Shown: piece after piece, positions 10,920 through 21,975 of the stretch
How the letters are laid out: each line of letters begins with the position of its first letter
Numbering within the stretch: position 1 is the stretch's first letter
Assembly (NCBI GenBank): GCA_030386875.1
Contig: CM059563.1
Location: 32,030,139 to 32,094,138 of the forward strand
DNA: 64,000 bases
Direction: 5' to 3'
DNA from: Morinoia aosen
Lineage: Eukaryota; Arthropoda; Malacostraca; Amphipoda; Talitridae
The notes under the pieces: model-generated
Databases searched by the model: none
Seen by the model: only the letters and a program-made list of their open reading frames with translations
What the model was told of the DNA's origin: nothing
Position numbers and translations under genes: made by a program

Positions 10920-11735
10920 ATGCCAAATTCTGAAGAAGAATGGAGGGCAGTTTCTGATGCATTTGAAGCAAAATGGAACTTTCCTAATTGTTTGTGTGCC
11001 ATTGACGGCAAGCACGTCATGATCCAGCCTCCTCCGAACAGCGGATCATTTTACTTCAATTACAAAGGAACACATAACATTGTTTTGATGGCAGTCGCTA
11101 ACTCGAACTACGAGTTCATTTACGTAGACGTCGGTGCAAATGGAAGAACTTCAGATGGAGGAGTCTGGAATAATTGCTCTCTTGCTACTCTGCTTGAAAG
11201 AAAAGAAGTTAAATTACCAGCCCTCAGAGAGCCAGTGAACTCTACAAAAAAACTTCCGTTTGTTTTCGTGGGAGACGATGCTTTCTCTCTCAAACCATAC
11301 CTAATGAAGCCATTTCCATACAGGCACCAGACTAACCAACAGAGAATTTTTTCTTACAGACTTTCAAGGGCGAGGCGTGTTATTGAGAATGCTTTTGGTA
11401 TCATGGCAAAAAGGTTTAGGACATTACAGACGCCTATTCTTTTGAGCCCTGACAAAGTAGTGAAGGTAGTCTTAACATTTTTGATTCTGCATAATTACCT
11501 ACGGAGAAAAAATGCTGTGGAATATATCGAGACCGTCGATTTTGATAGAGAACAAGAGGAGCATGGAATAATAGTTCCTGGATCTTGGCGTAATGAAAAC
11601 AACATGACACCGCTTGAAAGAAACAAAGAGAAGAACTCATCTCAAATCACCAAGGAAATTCGGAACGCTTTCACTCATTACTTCAATAATGAAGGCCAGG
11701 TTCCATGGCAAAATAGAATGTGCGGGTTACATTAA
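10920..11735 (+). CDS. Harbinger H1 transposase, exon 2 (DDE domain)
   Basis: This 271-codon open frame is the DDE nuclease part of a PIF/Harbinger transposase. It shows the family catalytic words in order: CAIDGKH (Asp at exon residue 29), TSDGGVW, FVGDDAFSL (second Asp), and SRARRVIENAFG (Glu), followed by LHNYLRR. All three acidic residues are present. With exon 1 the protein would be about 414 residues, near the usual length, without stop or frameshift. It would act in the nucleus, binding the H1 ends, normally together with the MADF-type partner encoded on the other strand. Because that partner is broken here, the copy would need it in trans. Confidence 0.88.
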   Translation: MPNSEEEWRAVSDAFEAKWNFPNCLCAIDGKHVMIQPPPNSGSFYFNYKGTHNIVLMAVANSNYEFIYVDVGANGRTSDGGVWNNCSLATLLERKEVKLPALREPVNSTKKLPFVFVGDDAFSLKPYLMKPFPYRHQTNQQRIFSYRLSRARRVIENAFGIMAKRFRTLQTPILLSPDKVVKVVLTFLILHNYLRRKNAVEYIETVDFDREQEEHGIIVPGSWRNENNMTPLERNKEKNSSQITKEIRNAFTHYFNNEGQVPWQNRMCGLH

Positions 11736-11952
11736 AATTCAGCGAAGTTTCTGATTTATTTCATTTCCCCATAAAGTCGACACCGTTTAATTAATATATT
11801 TTATTCGGAAAAAATATAAATGAAATAACTTGTTTTTTCTAAACAAACCACCGTAATAATAATGAAAATGGCAAGAGAAAATTCAATTAACAATGTTTCA
11901 TAAATATATGCTCATAAAATACATATCTATCATACAATTACTACCAACTTAC

Positions 11953-12297
11953 CAGAGGAAATGAGGACACTGTTTCGCATATCGCATTATCATTCAAGAA
12001 ACTTAGTTGATGAAAGCACCAAAGACTGGGCTTAAAAACGTCGTCGGACCCCGCTTCTGATTTTTTCGATTTTTTGAAAAGTGGCAACTGTTTCCGATAT
12101 TGGCCTCTCAGAGTTTGAACTTTCGTTTTTCCATTTCAACATCATAATGAGGAAAGTGAGATGCCATATTTTTGTAAGCATCTTCTCTGAACACTGTTTT
12201 TGTACTCAGCCACCTTAACGTTCCATGAACATGGAAATTCTTTATATTTTTCGATAAGCGTTAAAATTTCTTCCTTGCTCCAAAATGTGTAAGCCAT
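11953..12297 (-). pseudogene. H1 MADF-type accessory gene, exon 1 (frameshifted)
   Basis: On the minus strand an ATG at 12297 opens MAYTFWSKEEILTLIEKYKE, a MADF/Myb-like DNA-binding start. The similarity continues in other frames with KNMASHFPHYDVEMEKRKFK and LRGQYRKQLPLFKKSKK, so at least two single-base shifts are present (near 12185 and 12115). The exon ends CTCTG followed by a strong donor GTAAGT (11947-11952). In this superfamily such a protein partners the transposase. The next exon lies on the far side of the transposase's exon 2. Confidence 0.7.
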
Positions 12298-13379
12298 GAT
12301 GACAAGCACTCACAACTGGCACTCAAATGCAACTGATCGCAGGGCTGGAACTGAGGTTTTTCTCTTTCCCCCAGATTTACGTTAGATACTCGCCAATATT
12401 CTGCAAAAATCCCCAACATAGAGTAAAAAACGGATTATGATATACATTAACTAAAATTGACTTTATTTAATGTCTCTTAAATACATATATAATTTCGTCT
12501 TTTTCATTCACAACTTGTGAGCTATTTTGCTGTAAGGGTTAAAGTTATTTCACCCACAGGGAAGAAATGATAACACTTAAGAAAAAGTCGTGTTAGTTAA
12601 AGTTCGCTACATGAGTAAAGGCTCACAGATTTGTTCTAATTTCTCAAAAAATATAACGCAGCACTCACAATACCTAAAGTTGGGATTACTATTTCATTTC
12701 AGGCTAATTTGAATTCGGGTACACCGAGCCAATCGTTTCTAAATGACTGCGTACAGAAATTTAGTTTCTTAGAAAATGATTCGGTTCAGTAAGCCATTGG
12801 GAAAAAATAATCAGCATTCTAAAGCAAAAATAATAGGTACGAAATAATTAAATCTTTAGATCAATAGCATTAATTACTAAAATCAGCCTATTTTTCATCT
12901 GTTTAAAGTCTTGCATGTTAAAACGATGAGTTAATATTCAAAGTTGGAAACTAATTACTGGAAGATGTATTAAAAATATTAATGTTGAAAGTTACTGATT
13001 GAACACTAGGCCTGCCGCACATTTTTAACATCTCCTAATATAAAAAAAAACACAAGTATTTATTCTTCAAGAACTTCTGCGTTTCGCCTCCTTTGCCGAA
13101 GAAAATCGGATTAAAATATCTGAATTCACAAATAAATATATAAGAATAATTATCAAATAAATTGATACAGGGAGACTGTTCACTATTCAGATTATTATCA
13201 ATGGCAACCCTGGTTTACTGGCAGTGCACACCGCAAATATTTAGCATGCTGAATGTTGCCGCTCCTGACCGTGAGCGTGGCAATAAGGGTCATTTTGCTC
13301 TGCTGGGGGCGGAGCTTATTTGGCTGGCGGGATGGAGCGATGGTGTGGGGCGCGAAGACACCGTCAATGTAAAAGGGCC
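12298..13379. other. H1 right non-coding arm
   Basis: No gene is seen. The arm runs from the MADF-type gene's start to the H1 right terminal repeat. The last 200 bp are GC-richer; the frame at 13162-13383 is a by-product of this. Confidence 0.5.
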
Positions 13380-13382
13380 TTA

Positions 13383-13472
13383 ACGGTACCGCCGTGATTC
13401 GGCACAAACAGAAATTACTTTTGTTGCCCTAGCGGACTAATTACGGCGTAGGCAGTACACACACGAACCTCA
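13383..13472 (+). repeat. ACGGTACC repeat, copy 2
   Basis: This matches copy 1 at 3086 closely (ACGGTACCGCCGTGATTCGG, then GCCCTAGCGGACTAATTACG, then GGCAGTACAC). It begins right at the H1 right border and precedes the primer-binding-site-like sequence of the LTR element by about 110 bp, so it probably lies within the 5' LTR. Confidence 0.6.
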
Positions 13473-13583
13473 GGAAGGGCAGCTGCGCGGAAAAGCTAGC
13501 GTCCCGGAAAAAGATAGCTGCACAGAAGACAGCCGCTTTTCCACGAACCCTCACGTCGACCGCACGACGGTATCGACATATTT

Positions 13584-13601
13584 TGGGACCCGAACAGGGA
13601 C
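13584..13601 (+). promoter_or_regulatory. Primer-binding-site-like sequence of the LTR element
   Basis: TGGGACCCGAACAGGGAC resembles the complement of a tRNA 3' end (its reverse complement ends in CCA and has a TTCG T-loop), similar to tRNA-Lys-type sites. It follows TCGACA, a possible LTR end (CA at about 13578), and precedes the gag ATG at 13685. The 5' LTR start could not be fixed. Confidence 0.55.
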
Positions 13602-13684
13602 TTAGAAGCTTTGCGCGACTTCCAACGTTGCCTGTGATTTCTGGGCTCTACTCAAAAACGCGGACACCGCATCATTAAAACAAG

Positions 13685-13918
13685 ATGAACCTCGTCGCTC
13701 AAGCTCGAGAATACGTCGAAGCCCTAGGCCTCACTCCCACTGATGCGGAGTACAGGGAAGAATTTACCAGCCGCCTGAGGCATTTGAAAGAAGCAGAACG
13801 AGAAGCAGCGGAACGAGAAGTACGAGCAGCGGAACAAGAAGCCGCAGAACGAGCAGTGGAACGAGAAGCTGCAAAACGATCAGCGGAACGAGAAGCCGCA
13901 AAACGAGCTGCGGAACGA
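13685..13918 (+). pseudogene. LTR-element gag, N-terminal fragment
   Basis: The frame opens MNLVAQAREYVEALGLTP and passes into an Ala/Glu/Arg-rich coiled-coil repeat (units like EREAAKRAAER). It is cut at about 13918 by an A-rich tract that is the reversed tail of a minus-strand non-LTR element. The same coiled-coil pattern resumes at 48917 with REAAEQAAERNAAQRDHELR, so gag was split by about 35 kb of nested insertions. Confidence 0.78.
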
Positions 13919-15046
13919 AAAAAGAAAAGAAAGAAAAGAAAAACACTTTATTTCCAACAGAGATTGTACAAAAGTAAAATCATTGGTTTTTAAATCTCTT
14001 AAAGTCAATACACTTAGATAATACACACACATGAGTATGGTAATACCCATGTCACTTGTCGAAGAGAAAATGATTGAGGGTAATATACTCCTAATATTGC
14101 TTAATCTACATATGATGATACATGTAATAATAATTATAAGAGACAACACAAGATCATGGACAATGCATTTTCATAATGGGGTGGAAACACTTTTGACAGT
14201 TTACATGTACATGACATAAAACTTTGAAATTCGTGACGCTAGGAAGTAATATTAGAAATTGCTTGTTTCAGCAGATGTTTAAAAATGTCATTTCAAGGAA
14301 GCATGAAAAAATATAGATATAAGCATGAGGACCACGGAAATTATAAGTTATTTCATTTCTAATTAGAAATTTGTAACATAGCGGTCATTAGTTAATAAGC
14401 ATTATAATTAAGTATAAATGGAAAATCACACAACGAATTTATAGTTTTTCTACATGAATACTTTACAATAATAAAGAGATGACGAGTTAGGTAATGTTAC
14501 AAGTTGAGAGTGAACAGAAAAAAGACCATTATCTCTAGATAAATGCTAGTTGTCAGTTTAGTACACACATATGTGCATATATACATGTAAATATATATAC
14601 ATATACATACACACACATACCTACGCACATACCTACACCTAACACGTAAACACACACAAATACATTTCTATGCATCAAGGCAACCACAATACATGCGCGT
14701 CCTATAAAAATGCTGTGCGATGTTCTGAAATATAGGCTAATGAGCAGAAGAAATTCGTGACAACTTCTTCAGTATGTGTTGCTGCATACAATTTGTAATG
14801 AAATATTGTTACGATGTTTTCTTAAATATTGTATCGAAAAGATCATTGGTCGATAAGCGTCTTGTCTATCATATGTAGGTGATCGCGCAACAAATGTATA
14901 TATATATATTTTATATATGCTTTATAATAATCAAGTGAAATGAAATATTACGTAGTGACACATTCACCTATCTACGTACGCATAGCGTGCACATGTACAC
15001 ATATACACAAGTAAGCACGCGCGCAAATATCAACGTAAACTAGTCA
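13919..15046 (-). mobile_element. Non-LTR element LINE1, 3' end region
   Basis: Read on the minus strand, this block ends with AATAAAGTG and a T/C-rich tail (TTTTC repeats) against the interrupted gag, as expected for the 3' end of a target-primed insertion. Words such as AGTATAAATGG, ATCACACAACGAATT and CACACATA-type stretches recur at 28730-29040, so the two are related 3' untranslated blocks. CA-rich microsatellite lies at about 14565-14670. No coding capacity is seen. Confidence 0.55.
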
Positions 15047-15059
15047 GTACAAACCAGGG

Positions 15060-15250
15060 TTGCGGAGTCGGAGTCGGGAGTCGGAGTCGCCGGAGTCGCA
15101 TGTTTTAGGGTGGAGTCGGAGTCAGAGTCGGAGTCGCTTCTCTGAAGTGTGGTGGAGTCGGAGTCGGAGTCGGAGTCGCTTTCCGAGTGTGGTGGAGTCG
15201 GAGTCGGAGTCGTTCATTCGGACGGGTTTGAGTCGAAGTTGGAGTCGCTA
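15060..15250 (+). repeat. GAGTCG hexamer array, left end of element A
   Basis: Runs of GGAGTC hexamers are broken by spacers resembling GCTTCTCTGAAGTGTGGT, giving a higher-order unit of roughly 50 bp. The apparent Ser/Arg-rich frame is a by-product of the repeat. Confidence 0.85.
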
Positions 15251-16865
15251 TTTTTTGCTGTCTTCGATTCTAAATTTTACTAAAAATGATATATAATTGT
15301 TTAAAATCGAAAGTAAACGAAACAGAGTTAGAATACTTTGCTGAAAATCAAAAAATACGCAATGATTTTGTTGATTATTTTGTTTTAAGTTTGAAACAGC
15401 GTATTTATACCTATCACCTAATACCGTCATTGTTGTCTAGTCGTTGTGGGTTTGCATTGCTATATATGATAAATACAAGAAAGAAATATAATTGTACTGG
15501 AGTAATAATGAATATTTTGCAGTTATTTAAGCAAGAATTAGTTTTTTGAAGCATTGAAAATTTATTCTGTATATTTCTGTTTCGTTCATTTCCCCTTCAA
15601 TTAGTACTCAGGAAGTAGCAAATAGTAATAAATGTGTTGCAAGTTACTTGTAGAACATTTCAGCTGATGCAATACATTGTACTCACGTAAGGAGTGGTAA
15701 CTATGTACGCTCTTAATGATGCATTGATTGATAATGACTAGTCTTTGCTAAAACTTAAAGTTATGTTGTGATCATAAATATTTTTAGTCTTTATATTATG
15801 ATTCCTTGCCAATGAGTAGTCTTTGCCATAACCTGAAGCTATGGTCTGGTACATAAAGACTTTTAGTTCTCAGGTTATGTTATCAAAATTGATATGGCTT
15901 CCTTGTCTTTAGGCCAAGTTAACATGTATTGTTAATAACAATTTCTGCTCATTTCTAAAGTTATTTCTTGAATTTTGTTTGGTTCTTTCAGAGTTACATT
16001 GTATTTCACCATATCATTATTATGTTGAATTTTTATCCTCGTATCACTTCCCAGTTTTTAAGTAAGCATACGCTTAAATGGAGAATTTTATATTATGCTT
16101 CTACAATTTTAAACACTGAAATAGTATCCGTTTTGCAGCATTGCATAATTAATTACTTCTTCTTATGGAAGATTTGGAAATGTTGTAAGGTAATCAATAT
16201 CGGCATTGAGACACATTAAAAATTAAAATACAATGTAAACGAGCTGCAATGAAAATAATAACACACTAGCAAAAACTTCACTTAGTCACACGCATATTGT
16301 AACTGAAAGCAATGCACTATCTCAGCTGTAATGGTTGTTACATTCATGCGATAGTGCAAATTTTCTTACTGGAGACGTTTCAAATCGCTCCAAAAAATAT
16401 GAAATTAGAAGAACATGGGCGTTTATTAAAATAAGAAAGTGTCAAACATAAAGTAAAAGGTTAGACGAGAATAACAGATAGTATCATATTACACGCAAGG
16501 ACGCTAGAAGTGACTTTTATTCGTAAACAAAACGTTCCGAAAACTTCAGTCCCCTGCGACGAAAGCAAAACAACTTTTGCCTATTATAGCCGAGATATAA
16601 AATAGTGTTGAACAATAACATGACACCTTTTCTGCATTGTTACCCTGCATAGTGTAGACACAGAGAATAAGAGCCAGTGTGCAAATCTTGCCTACTTTAT
16701 CTACATGTATATCATTTTGTGGATTTAAGCATGGTCATTGAATTAACTATTATAATTTCACTGAATGAGTGTTTACTTAGTAATAAAAAAACTGTGGATA
16801 CATATCTATGCTTCTCAGTGTAGGCAGTGACTACTTACCTACTCAGAAGACACTTGTCAGTAATA

Positions 16866-17487
16866 TACAGGGTGTTTCAGAAGAAGAGGCAAAAAATTGC
16901 CCACCAAGTAAAAGATGTCCGAATAAAAACTTTTTCTTCTATGAAATGTTCCGAAGAAAGAGACATTGAGACATTAGCCGTTTATTGTTTTAAAAGATGA
17001 AATTTAATGACTAAATTACTCGCAATATTTATTTGAATTTACATTGATCTGGCGAAACCTTCTAGTTGCATGACCTCCTAGATCTCCTTACATGACTCCA
17101 TTCGATTTCATTTTTTGGGGACACATGAAGAGCCTTGTTTATGCTACACTCATTGAGTCTGAGGAAGATCTTGTGACCAGAATTGCAGCGGCTGCTGGCC
17201 AGATACCTAAATGCCAGACGTGTTTCCCAATATCCGGCAGTCGTTAAGGCTAACATTCGAAAAGTGCATAGATGTAGGTGTAACACATTTTGAACTATTT
17301 TGTAAAGTAAATTCAAAATAAATATTGCGAGTAATTGTGCCATTGAATTTCATCATTTAATACAATAAACAGCCAATATCTTACGACCCCGATTTTTGGG
17401 GGAAAATTTCATGGCATTAAAAGAATTTATTTAGCCATTTTCTACTTGGTGTACAATTTTGTACCTCGTGTTCTGAAACACTCAGTA
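16866..17487 (+). mobile_element. Internally deleted Tc1/mariner-like relic in element A
   Basis: The ends are TACAGGGTGTTTCAG and TCTGAAACACTCAGTA, flanked by TA. At about 17060-17260 the plus strand still reads RSPYMTPFDFIFWGHMKSLV and ESEEDLVTRIAAAAG, the C-terminal part of the transposase family seen at 6936-8006. The same relic sits at the matching place in element B, so it inserted before A and B separated. Confidence 0.8.
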
Positions 17488-18704
17488 TATAAAATTGTGT
17501 ACTCGACCCGTGATAAATGATGGGATTTAATATTGTCTTTCTACGAATTCTCCAGATGTGGATGATATAGAAATATATCCAACCTATAATAGTACCCGCG
17601 ATTAAAATATTCTAGTACTAGTGCCCTGGTGAAACTCGCATCACAGATACAGTCATTAAGCATCTTTAAGAGCGTGAAAAGGAGACAGACCAACCAACAA
17701 AGACGGACAACCAATTTTATTTGTTCAATGAAATTTCCTGTTAAAAACCTTCCGTATTTCTGATGGCGGCTTTGTGGAAGAAAAAGTTTCCTTCAGATGG
17801 CCAGTCATAATTGACAGACAAGGATTTCAAACTGTTGAAATTAGTTCTTTCTCTTCTTCGTCTTTTTGTTTTGTAGCTACATCTTTTCTTTCGTTTTTTG
17901 TTTAAATTTTTCTTTCTATAATTAAGCATGTTTGAGCTTCTAACAGACCTGCATTAAACTAAAATCGCTTAAATTAACATTACTCGTGACGCACTGGCGT
18001 TCACTAATTAAATTATCTTTGAGCTTACTCAGCTTGGGCAGCATGTCGCCTTTAAAGTCATTCTGGCACCTTTAACGTATTTCTCTTGCGTAAAAAGCAG
18101 TTTCTTTCTGCGACTTTACTCCTCGACCCGGTAAACAAGTACTTGTTATTCAAGGTAATTAATTGTCAATTAATTGTTAAAATCTTGGTGCTATATGCAA
18201 TCTTGCAATTAGATACGATATTCAGCTAGTCGGCGACCAGACATCTTAAAACTCTGTTTCTATCTACTCAGAACGCCACTAAAACTTCCTACCGGAGTAC
18301 CGTGCTGATGACCGGCCACGTCCATTGGTTGTCTTCTATTTTTAAGGAGTTTCGTTTTTAAAACTAACATTTCGTTGAATAAAATCTTCGGTCTCCGTTT
18401 TAAAGAAATTTAATAATAAAAATAATACAGAGGACGCTGCTGTGCGTAATGTTGGAATCCTCAAGATATGCGTAATTTGGGTGCTGTTTCCCTTTTTGCG
18501 CATCTCGGGAAACGACTTGCTATTGTTCCTTAGAAGTTCTTCTGTATTTTAAATAAATGTTCGAACAGTAGCCCTTAAATTTTAAATCCTAAAATTCCAT
18601 TGTAATAACATAGGAGAGATTACGCACTGGAAATACCTAAACCAATTTATTTATTTGTTTAAGGGGACACTTGCCCTTTTATTGTATAAGAACAATCAAC
18701 GCTG

Positions 18705-19471
18705 TACCGGGGCCCCACAAAAATGTCCCCGGCTTTTTAAATGATTATATCTACGCTTTAAATTAACATATTTCACATTGTAATAAATTTCATTCCCTTT
18801 TCAAATAATTTAAGTTTTTTAAAATCAGTGGAATAACCACTTTACGATGATCGATTTACTGAAAAGGGTAGAAAAACTAATTGTTCAAAGGGAAAGTTTT
18901 AAAAGCAACACTGGTGTCCTTCTTCATTTCTCAACACCTACTGTTAAGAATAATAATTATTTCATAATGATGTATCCTACATACCACCAAGTTTTTAAGC
19001 CCTCTGAGAGGTTTCAAGTGTTTTCAATAACAGTGTTTCAAGAACTGGAAGAAAACGGTGAAATACTATGTAAAACTCTTCGTTCAATGGTGGCCAGAAG
19101 TAATACTTGCCTTGAGAGAAATGGAGGGTATGTCGAAGAATACTGAATTAATTTATTTGTTTGAACGTTATTTATGGTAATGATTTGTTACTTTTTTATA
19201 TTTTTGCTTGTTCATTTTTTTGGAAAGTACGAAATAAGGAAGAGTGTCAATATTGCTTAAAAAACTTTTCTTTTGAACAATTAGTTTTTCTACCCCTTTC
19301 AGCAAATTTATCATTGTAAAGTGTTCATTCGACTTATTTACAAAAACCTAAATTATTCGAAAAGGAAACAAAATTTATTACATTGGGAATAAAAGACAAT
19401 TCAAACATTTTAATTTAAAGCGGGGATATAATTAATTGAAAAATCGCGGACATTTTTTGGGACACCCGGTA
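18705..19471. mobile_element. Fossil mariner-type element with long inverted repeats (A)
   Basis: Left end TACCGGGGCCCCACAAAAAT and right end ATTTTTTGGGACACCCGGTA are inverted. The inversion continues for well over 100 bp (ATATCTACGCTTTAAATTAA versus TTTAAAGCGGGGATATAATT, and GAAAAGGGTAGAAAAACTAA against its complement). A small central frame reads VARSNTCLERNGGYVEEY, reminiscent of the C-terminus of Tc1/mariner-type transposases. The counterpart in B is at 25443-26219. Confidence 0.7.
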
Positions 19472-20480
19472 TAATAAAAACCCAGGTGTCCGTCAATTTG
19501 TAAATAAATATATGTTCTCGTGCGTAATTTCTCCTATTTTATTACAATGGGAATCTGCTTGCTTGGACAGTATCATGAATACCATTGAAATATTATGAAA
19601 AACCTGGCATCTGCTCACTTTTGTTTATAAATAATAAACATTGCGTCAAGATCGAATCTATTGTCACGAAAATGCGGCTAATCGCAGTAAAAAGGTATGA
19701 CAATTTTTTTAAAAACTTCTTGCCGAATAATAATTTCAATTATAATACAGTGTTGTTGCATTGCTTGGTTGGTGTGTGCATCTGCGACATTCTTAAAGAT
19801 GCTTAATGACCGTAACTGTGATAAAAGATTAACCAGTGCACAAGTTCGAGAATACTGTATTTTAATAGCGGGTACTATTAGGATGGGTATACTTGTTTGT
19901 CATCTTTATCTTGATATTTTTTTAAAACGATACCTTCGAATCCCGTCATTTTTCAAAAATCATGTACTCTAGTAACTTGATTATTAAAATTCTGCAGTCA
20001 ATTTAAAAGTCGTTCATTAATAAAGAATATAGTGAACATATGTACAGGTTTCAACAGCTGCAACCGTCTACTACTAAGAATGACAGTCGTGTGTTTATTT
20101 ATACGTTTCGTGTCACGCTCTTAAGAATCGATAGGAAAAATTAGCACTGGCGGTCTTGGTTTCAGTTCACGGTCAATTAATACACTCATTTGCGTACAAG
20201 TGCTCTAGCTATAATGCCACTTTCAAAACAATTGAGAGGTCCAGAGCCTAATATACCAGAGTTCGAATCGTGTATACCGAGTTCGGCGGGGTATTGCATA
20301 TTACAATGTACTGTATTACAATACACTCTATTGCATATTACAATATACATACACAAGCTCGCAGTTGCTTTCAGTAATGCTGAATTTCTGTATCTAGGAT
20401 ACGACACGAATGGCTATAACTACTTCTCTTGCGGCTCAAAAATACTGTGTTCCAAGTGTATATTACTCTAATAAGAAAAA

Positions 20481-21040
20481 CTAGTTACCGGTTCAACCCG
20501 ACTATCGGGTTGTCCGACTTGCCTAAAAATAAAAAAATAAAATAAATAAAAAAAAATGAAAAAAAAAAATAAAAAAATAAAGAAAAAACAAATAAAAAAA
20601 AATGAAAAAAAATAAAAAAAATTAATAAATAAATAGTTTTCTGCAAATATAGACACCAGTGGCTTCAATTTAATACCTCACTTGACCATATACACTCAGC
20701 CAATTTTCTAAACGGACTCGGACAAATTTCGAGTTACTGAATTAAGTATAAAGACTAGTTACCGGTTCAACCCGAGTATCGGGTTGTCCGACTTGCCTAA
20801 AAATAAAAAAAAAATAAATAAAAAAATGAATATAAAATAAAAAATAAAAAAAATAAAAAAATAAAAAAATAAAAGATAAAAAATAAAAAAAAATTAAAAA
20901 AAATAAATTAATAAATAAATAGTTTTCTGCAAATATAGACACCAGTGGCTTCAATTTAATACCTCACTTGACCATATACACTCAGCCAATTTTCTAAACG
21001 GACTCGGACAAATTTCGAGTTACTGAATTAAGTATATAGA
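20481..21040 (+). repeat. 274-bp tandem duplication unique to element A
   Basis: CTAGTTACCGGTTCAACCCG occurs at 20481 and again at 20755. Each unit contains a hairpin (CAACCCGA-N3-TCGGGTTG), an A-rich (AAAAAT)n stretch of about 100 bp and the end GAGTTACTGAATTAAGTATA. The corresponding position in element B (near 28290) lacks it. Confidence 0.85.
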
Positions 21041-21180
21041 TAAGTTACCTTTGGAATGAGTTTAAGCATGGAAACTCCACTCGAACGAAAATTTGTTGAA
21101 GAAAGGTATTGAATCCCGTCATTTTTTTGACGGACCGTGTACGCTAGTTAAGAAATAAAATATTCATCTTATAAATTATG

Positions 21181-21400
21181 AATAGGTGGAGTTGGAGTCC
21201 CAAAATTGCGAATAGGGTGGAGTCGGTGTTGGAGTCGCCAAATTTTGGAAAGGTGGAGTCGGAGTCGGAGTCGGAGTCGCCAAATTCTGAAAAGGTGGAG
21301 TCGGAGTCGGAGTCGCCAAATTCTGGAGAGGTGGAGTCGGAGTCGGAGTCGGAGTCACCAAATTCTGGAAAGGTGGAGTCGGAGTCGGAGTCGCAAATTT
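21181..21400 (+). repeat. GAGTCG hexamer array, right end of element A
   Basis: GGAGTC runs alternate with CCAAATTCTGGAAAGGT-type spacers, about 40 bp per unit. The hexamers are in the same orientation as at the left end, so apart from the outer ~20 bp the arrays are direct, not inverted, repeats. Confidence 0.85.
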
Positions 21401-21431
21401 ATTCCTCCGACTCCGCAACCCTGGTATAAAC

Positions 21432-21722
21432 TAGCATTCTAATCGAGGGAAACGGAGAAAATATCTTTTATTATGGCATGAATTTTATAAAATTTCCGTA
21501 CTAAAAATAGTGGCACAAAACAGTCTACCTAAGTCAGAAACATGAAACAGATTGTGCGACGTGAATAAGAAAGAAAACTTTAATGTCCTATAAGGGTTTC
21601 ATATTAGAAAAAAATCCCATTATCTTTGAAATATGGCGCTAATTGTCGGCAATTGATAAACACAAGGAGATCACATTATTATAAGCACATTATTATAAGC
21701 ATATAATTATAAGAATTATAAG
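21432..21722. other. Spacer between hAT elements A and B
   Basis: No gene is seen. The words TTTCATATTAGAAAAAAATC and CCCATTATCTTTG (about 21598-21640) recur at 28792-28822 right of element B, so this is probably part of the same non-LTR 3' region or a duplicate of it. Confidence 0.5.
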
Positions 21723-21735
21723 CTTATTACCAGGG

Positions 21736-21975
21736 TTGCGGAGTCGGAGTCAGAGTCGGGAGTCGGAGTCGCCGGAGTCGGATGTTTTAGGGTGGAGTCG
21801 GAGTCGGAGTCGGAGTCGCTTCTCTGAAGTGTGGTGGAGTCGGAGTCGGAGTCGGAGTCGCTACTCTGAAGTGTGATGGAGTCGGAGTCGGAGTCGGAGT
21901 CGCTTTTCCGAATGTGGTGGAGTCGGAGTCGGAGTCGGAGTCGTTCATTCGGATGTGGTAGAGTCGTGGTTGGAG
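21736..21975 (+). repeat. GAGTCG hexamer array, left end of element B
   Basis: GGAGTC runs alternate with GCTTCTCTGAAGTGTGGT-like spacers in four to five units, matching the left array of element A. Confidence 0.85.

Larger units (their letters stand above)
4522..13379 (+). mobile_element. PIF/Harbinger DNA transposon H1
   Basis: The ends are imperfect inverted repeats: left AAGCTCATTTTACACC, right (reverse complement) AAGGCCCTTTTACATTG. TTA lies at both borders (4519-4521 and 13380-13382), as expected for this superfamily. The element encodes a two-exon DDE transposase on the plus strand (5586-6014 and 10920-11735) and a MADF-type accessory protein on the minus strand (exon 1 at 11953-12297). 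A 3.9 kb Tc1/mariner-like element is inserted inside; without it H1 would be about 5 kb. The exact end base is ambiguous by one or two positions. Confidence 0.8.
15055..21423. mobile_element. Large hAT element A with GAGTCG arrays
   Basis: The termini are inverted CAGGGTTGCGGAGTCGGAG and CTCCGACTCCGCAACCCTG. The flanks are GTACAAAC (15047-15054) and GTATAAAC (21424-21431), an 8-bp duplication with one mismatch, as in hAT elements. Size is 6.37 kb. No hAT transposase frame is visible. The interior is shared with element B (21731-28721) in the same order, including two fossil Tc1/mariner-type insertions. A-specific content is a tandem pair at 20481-21040. Confidence 0.8.

Noticed and set aside
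18847-19146. 99-codon frame as a host gene
   Set aside because: It lies wholly between long inverted repeats of a fossil mariner-type element and is decayed in the matching element B.
20468-20954. Two minus-strand Phe-rich frames with membrane-like composition
   Set aside because: They are translations of the A-rich tract in the 274-bp tandem unit.
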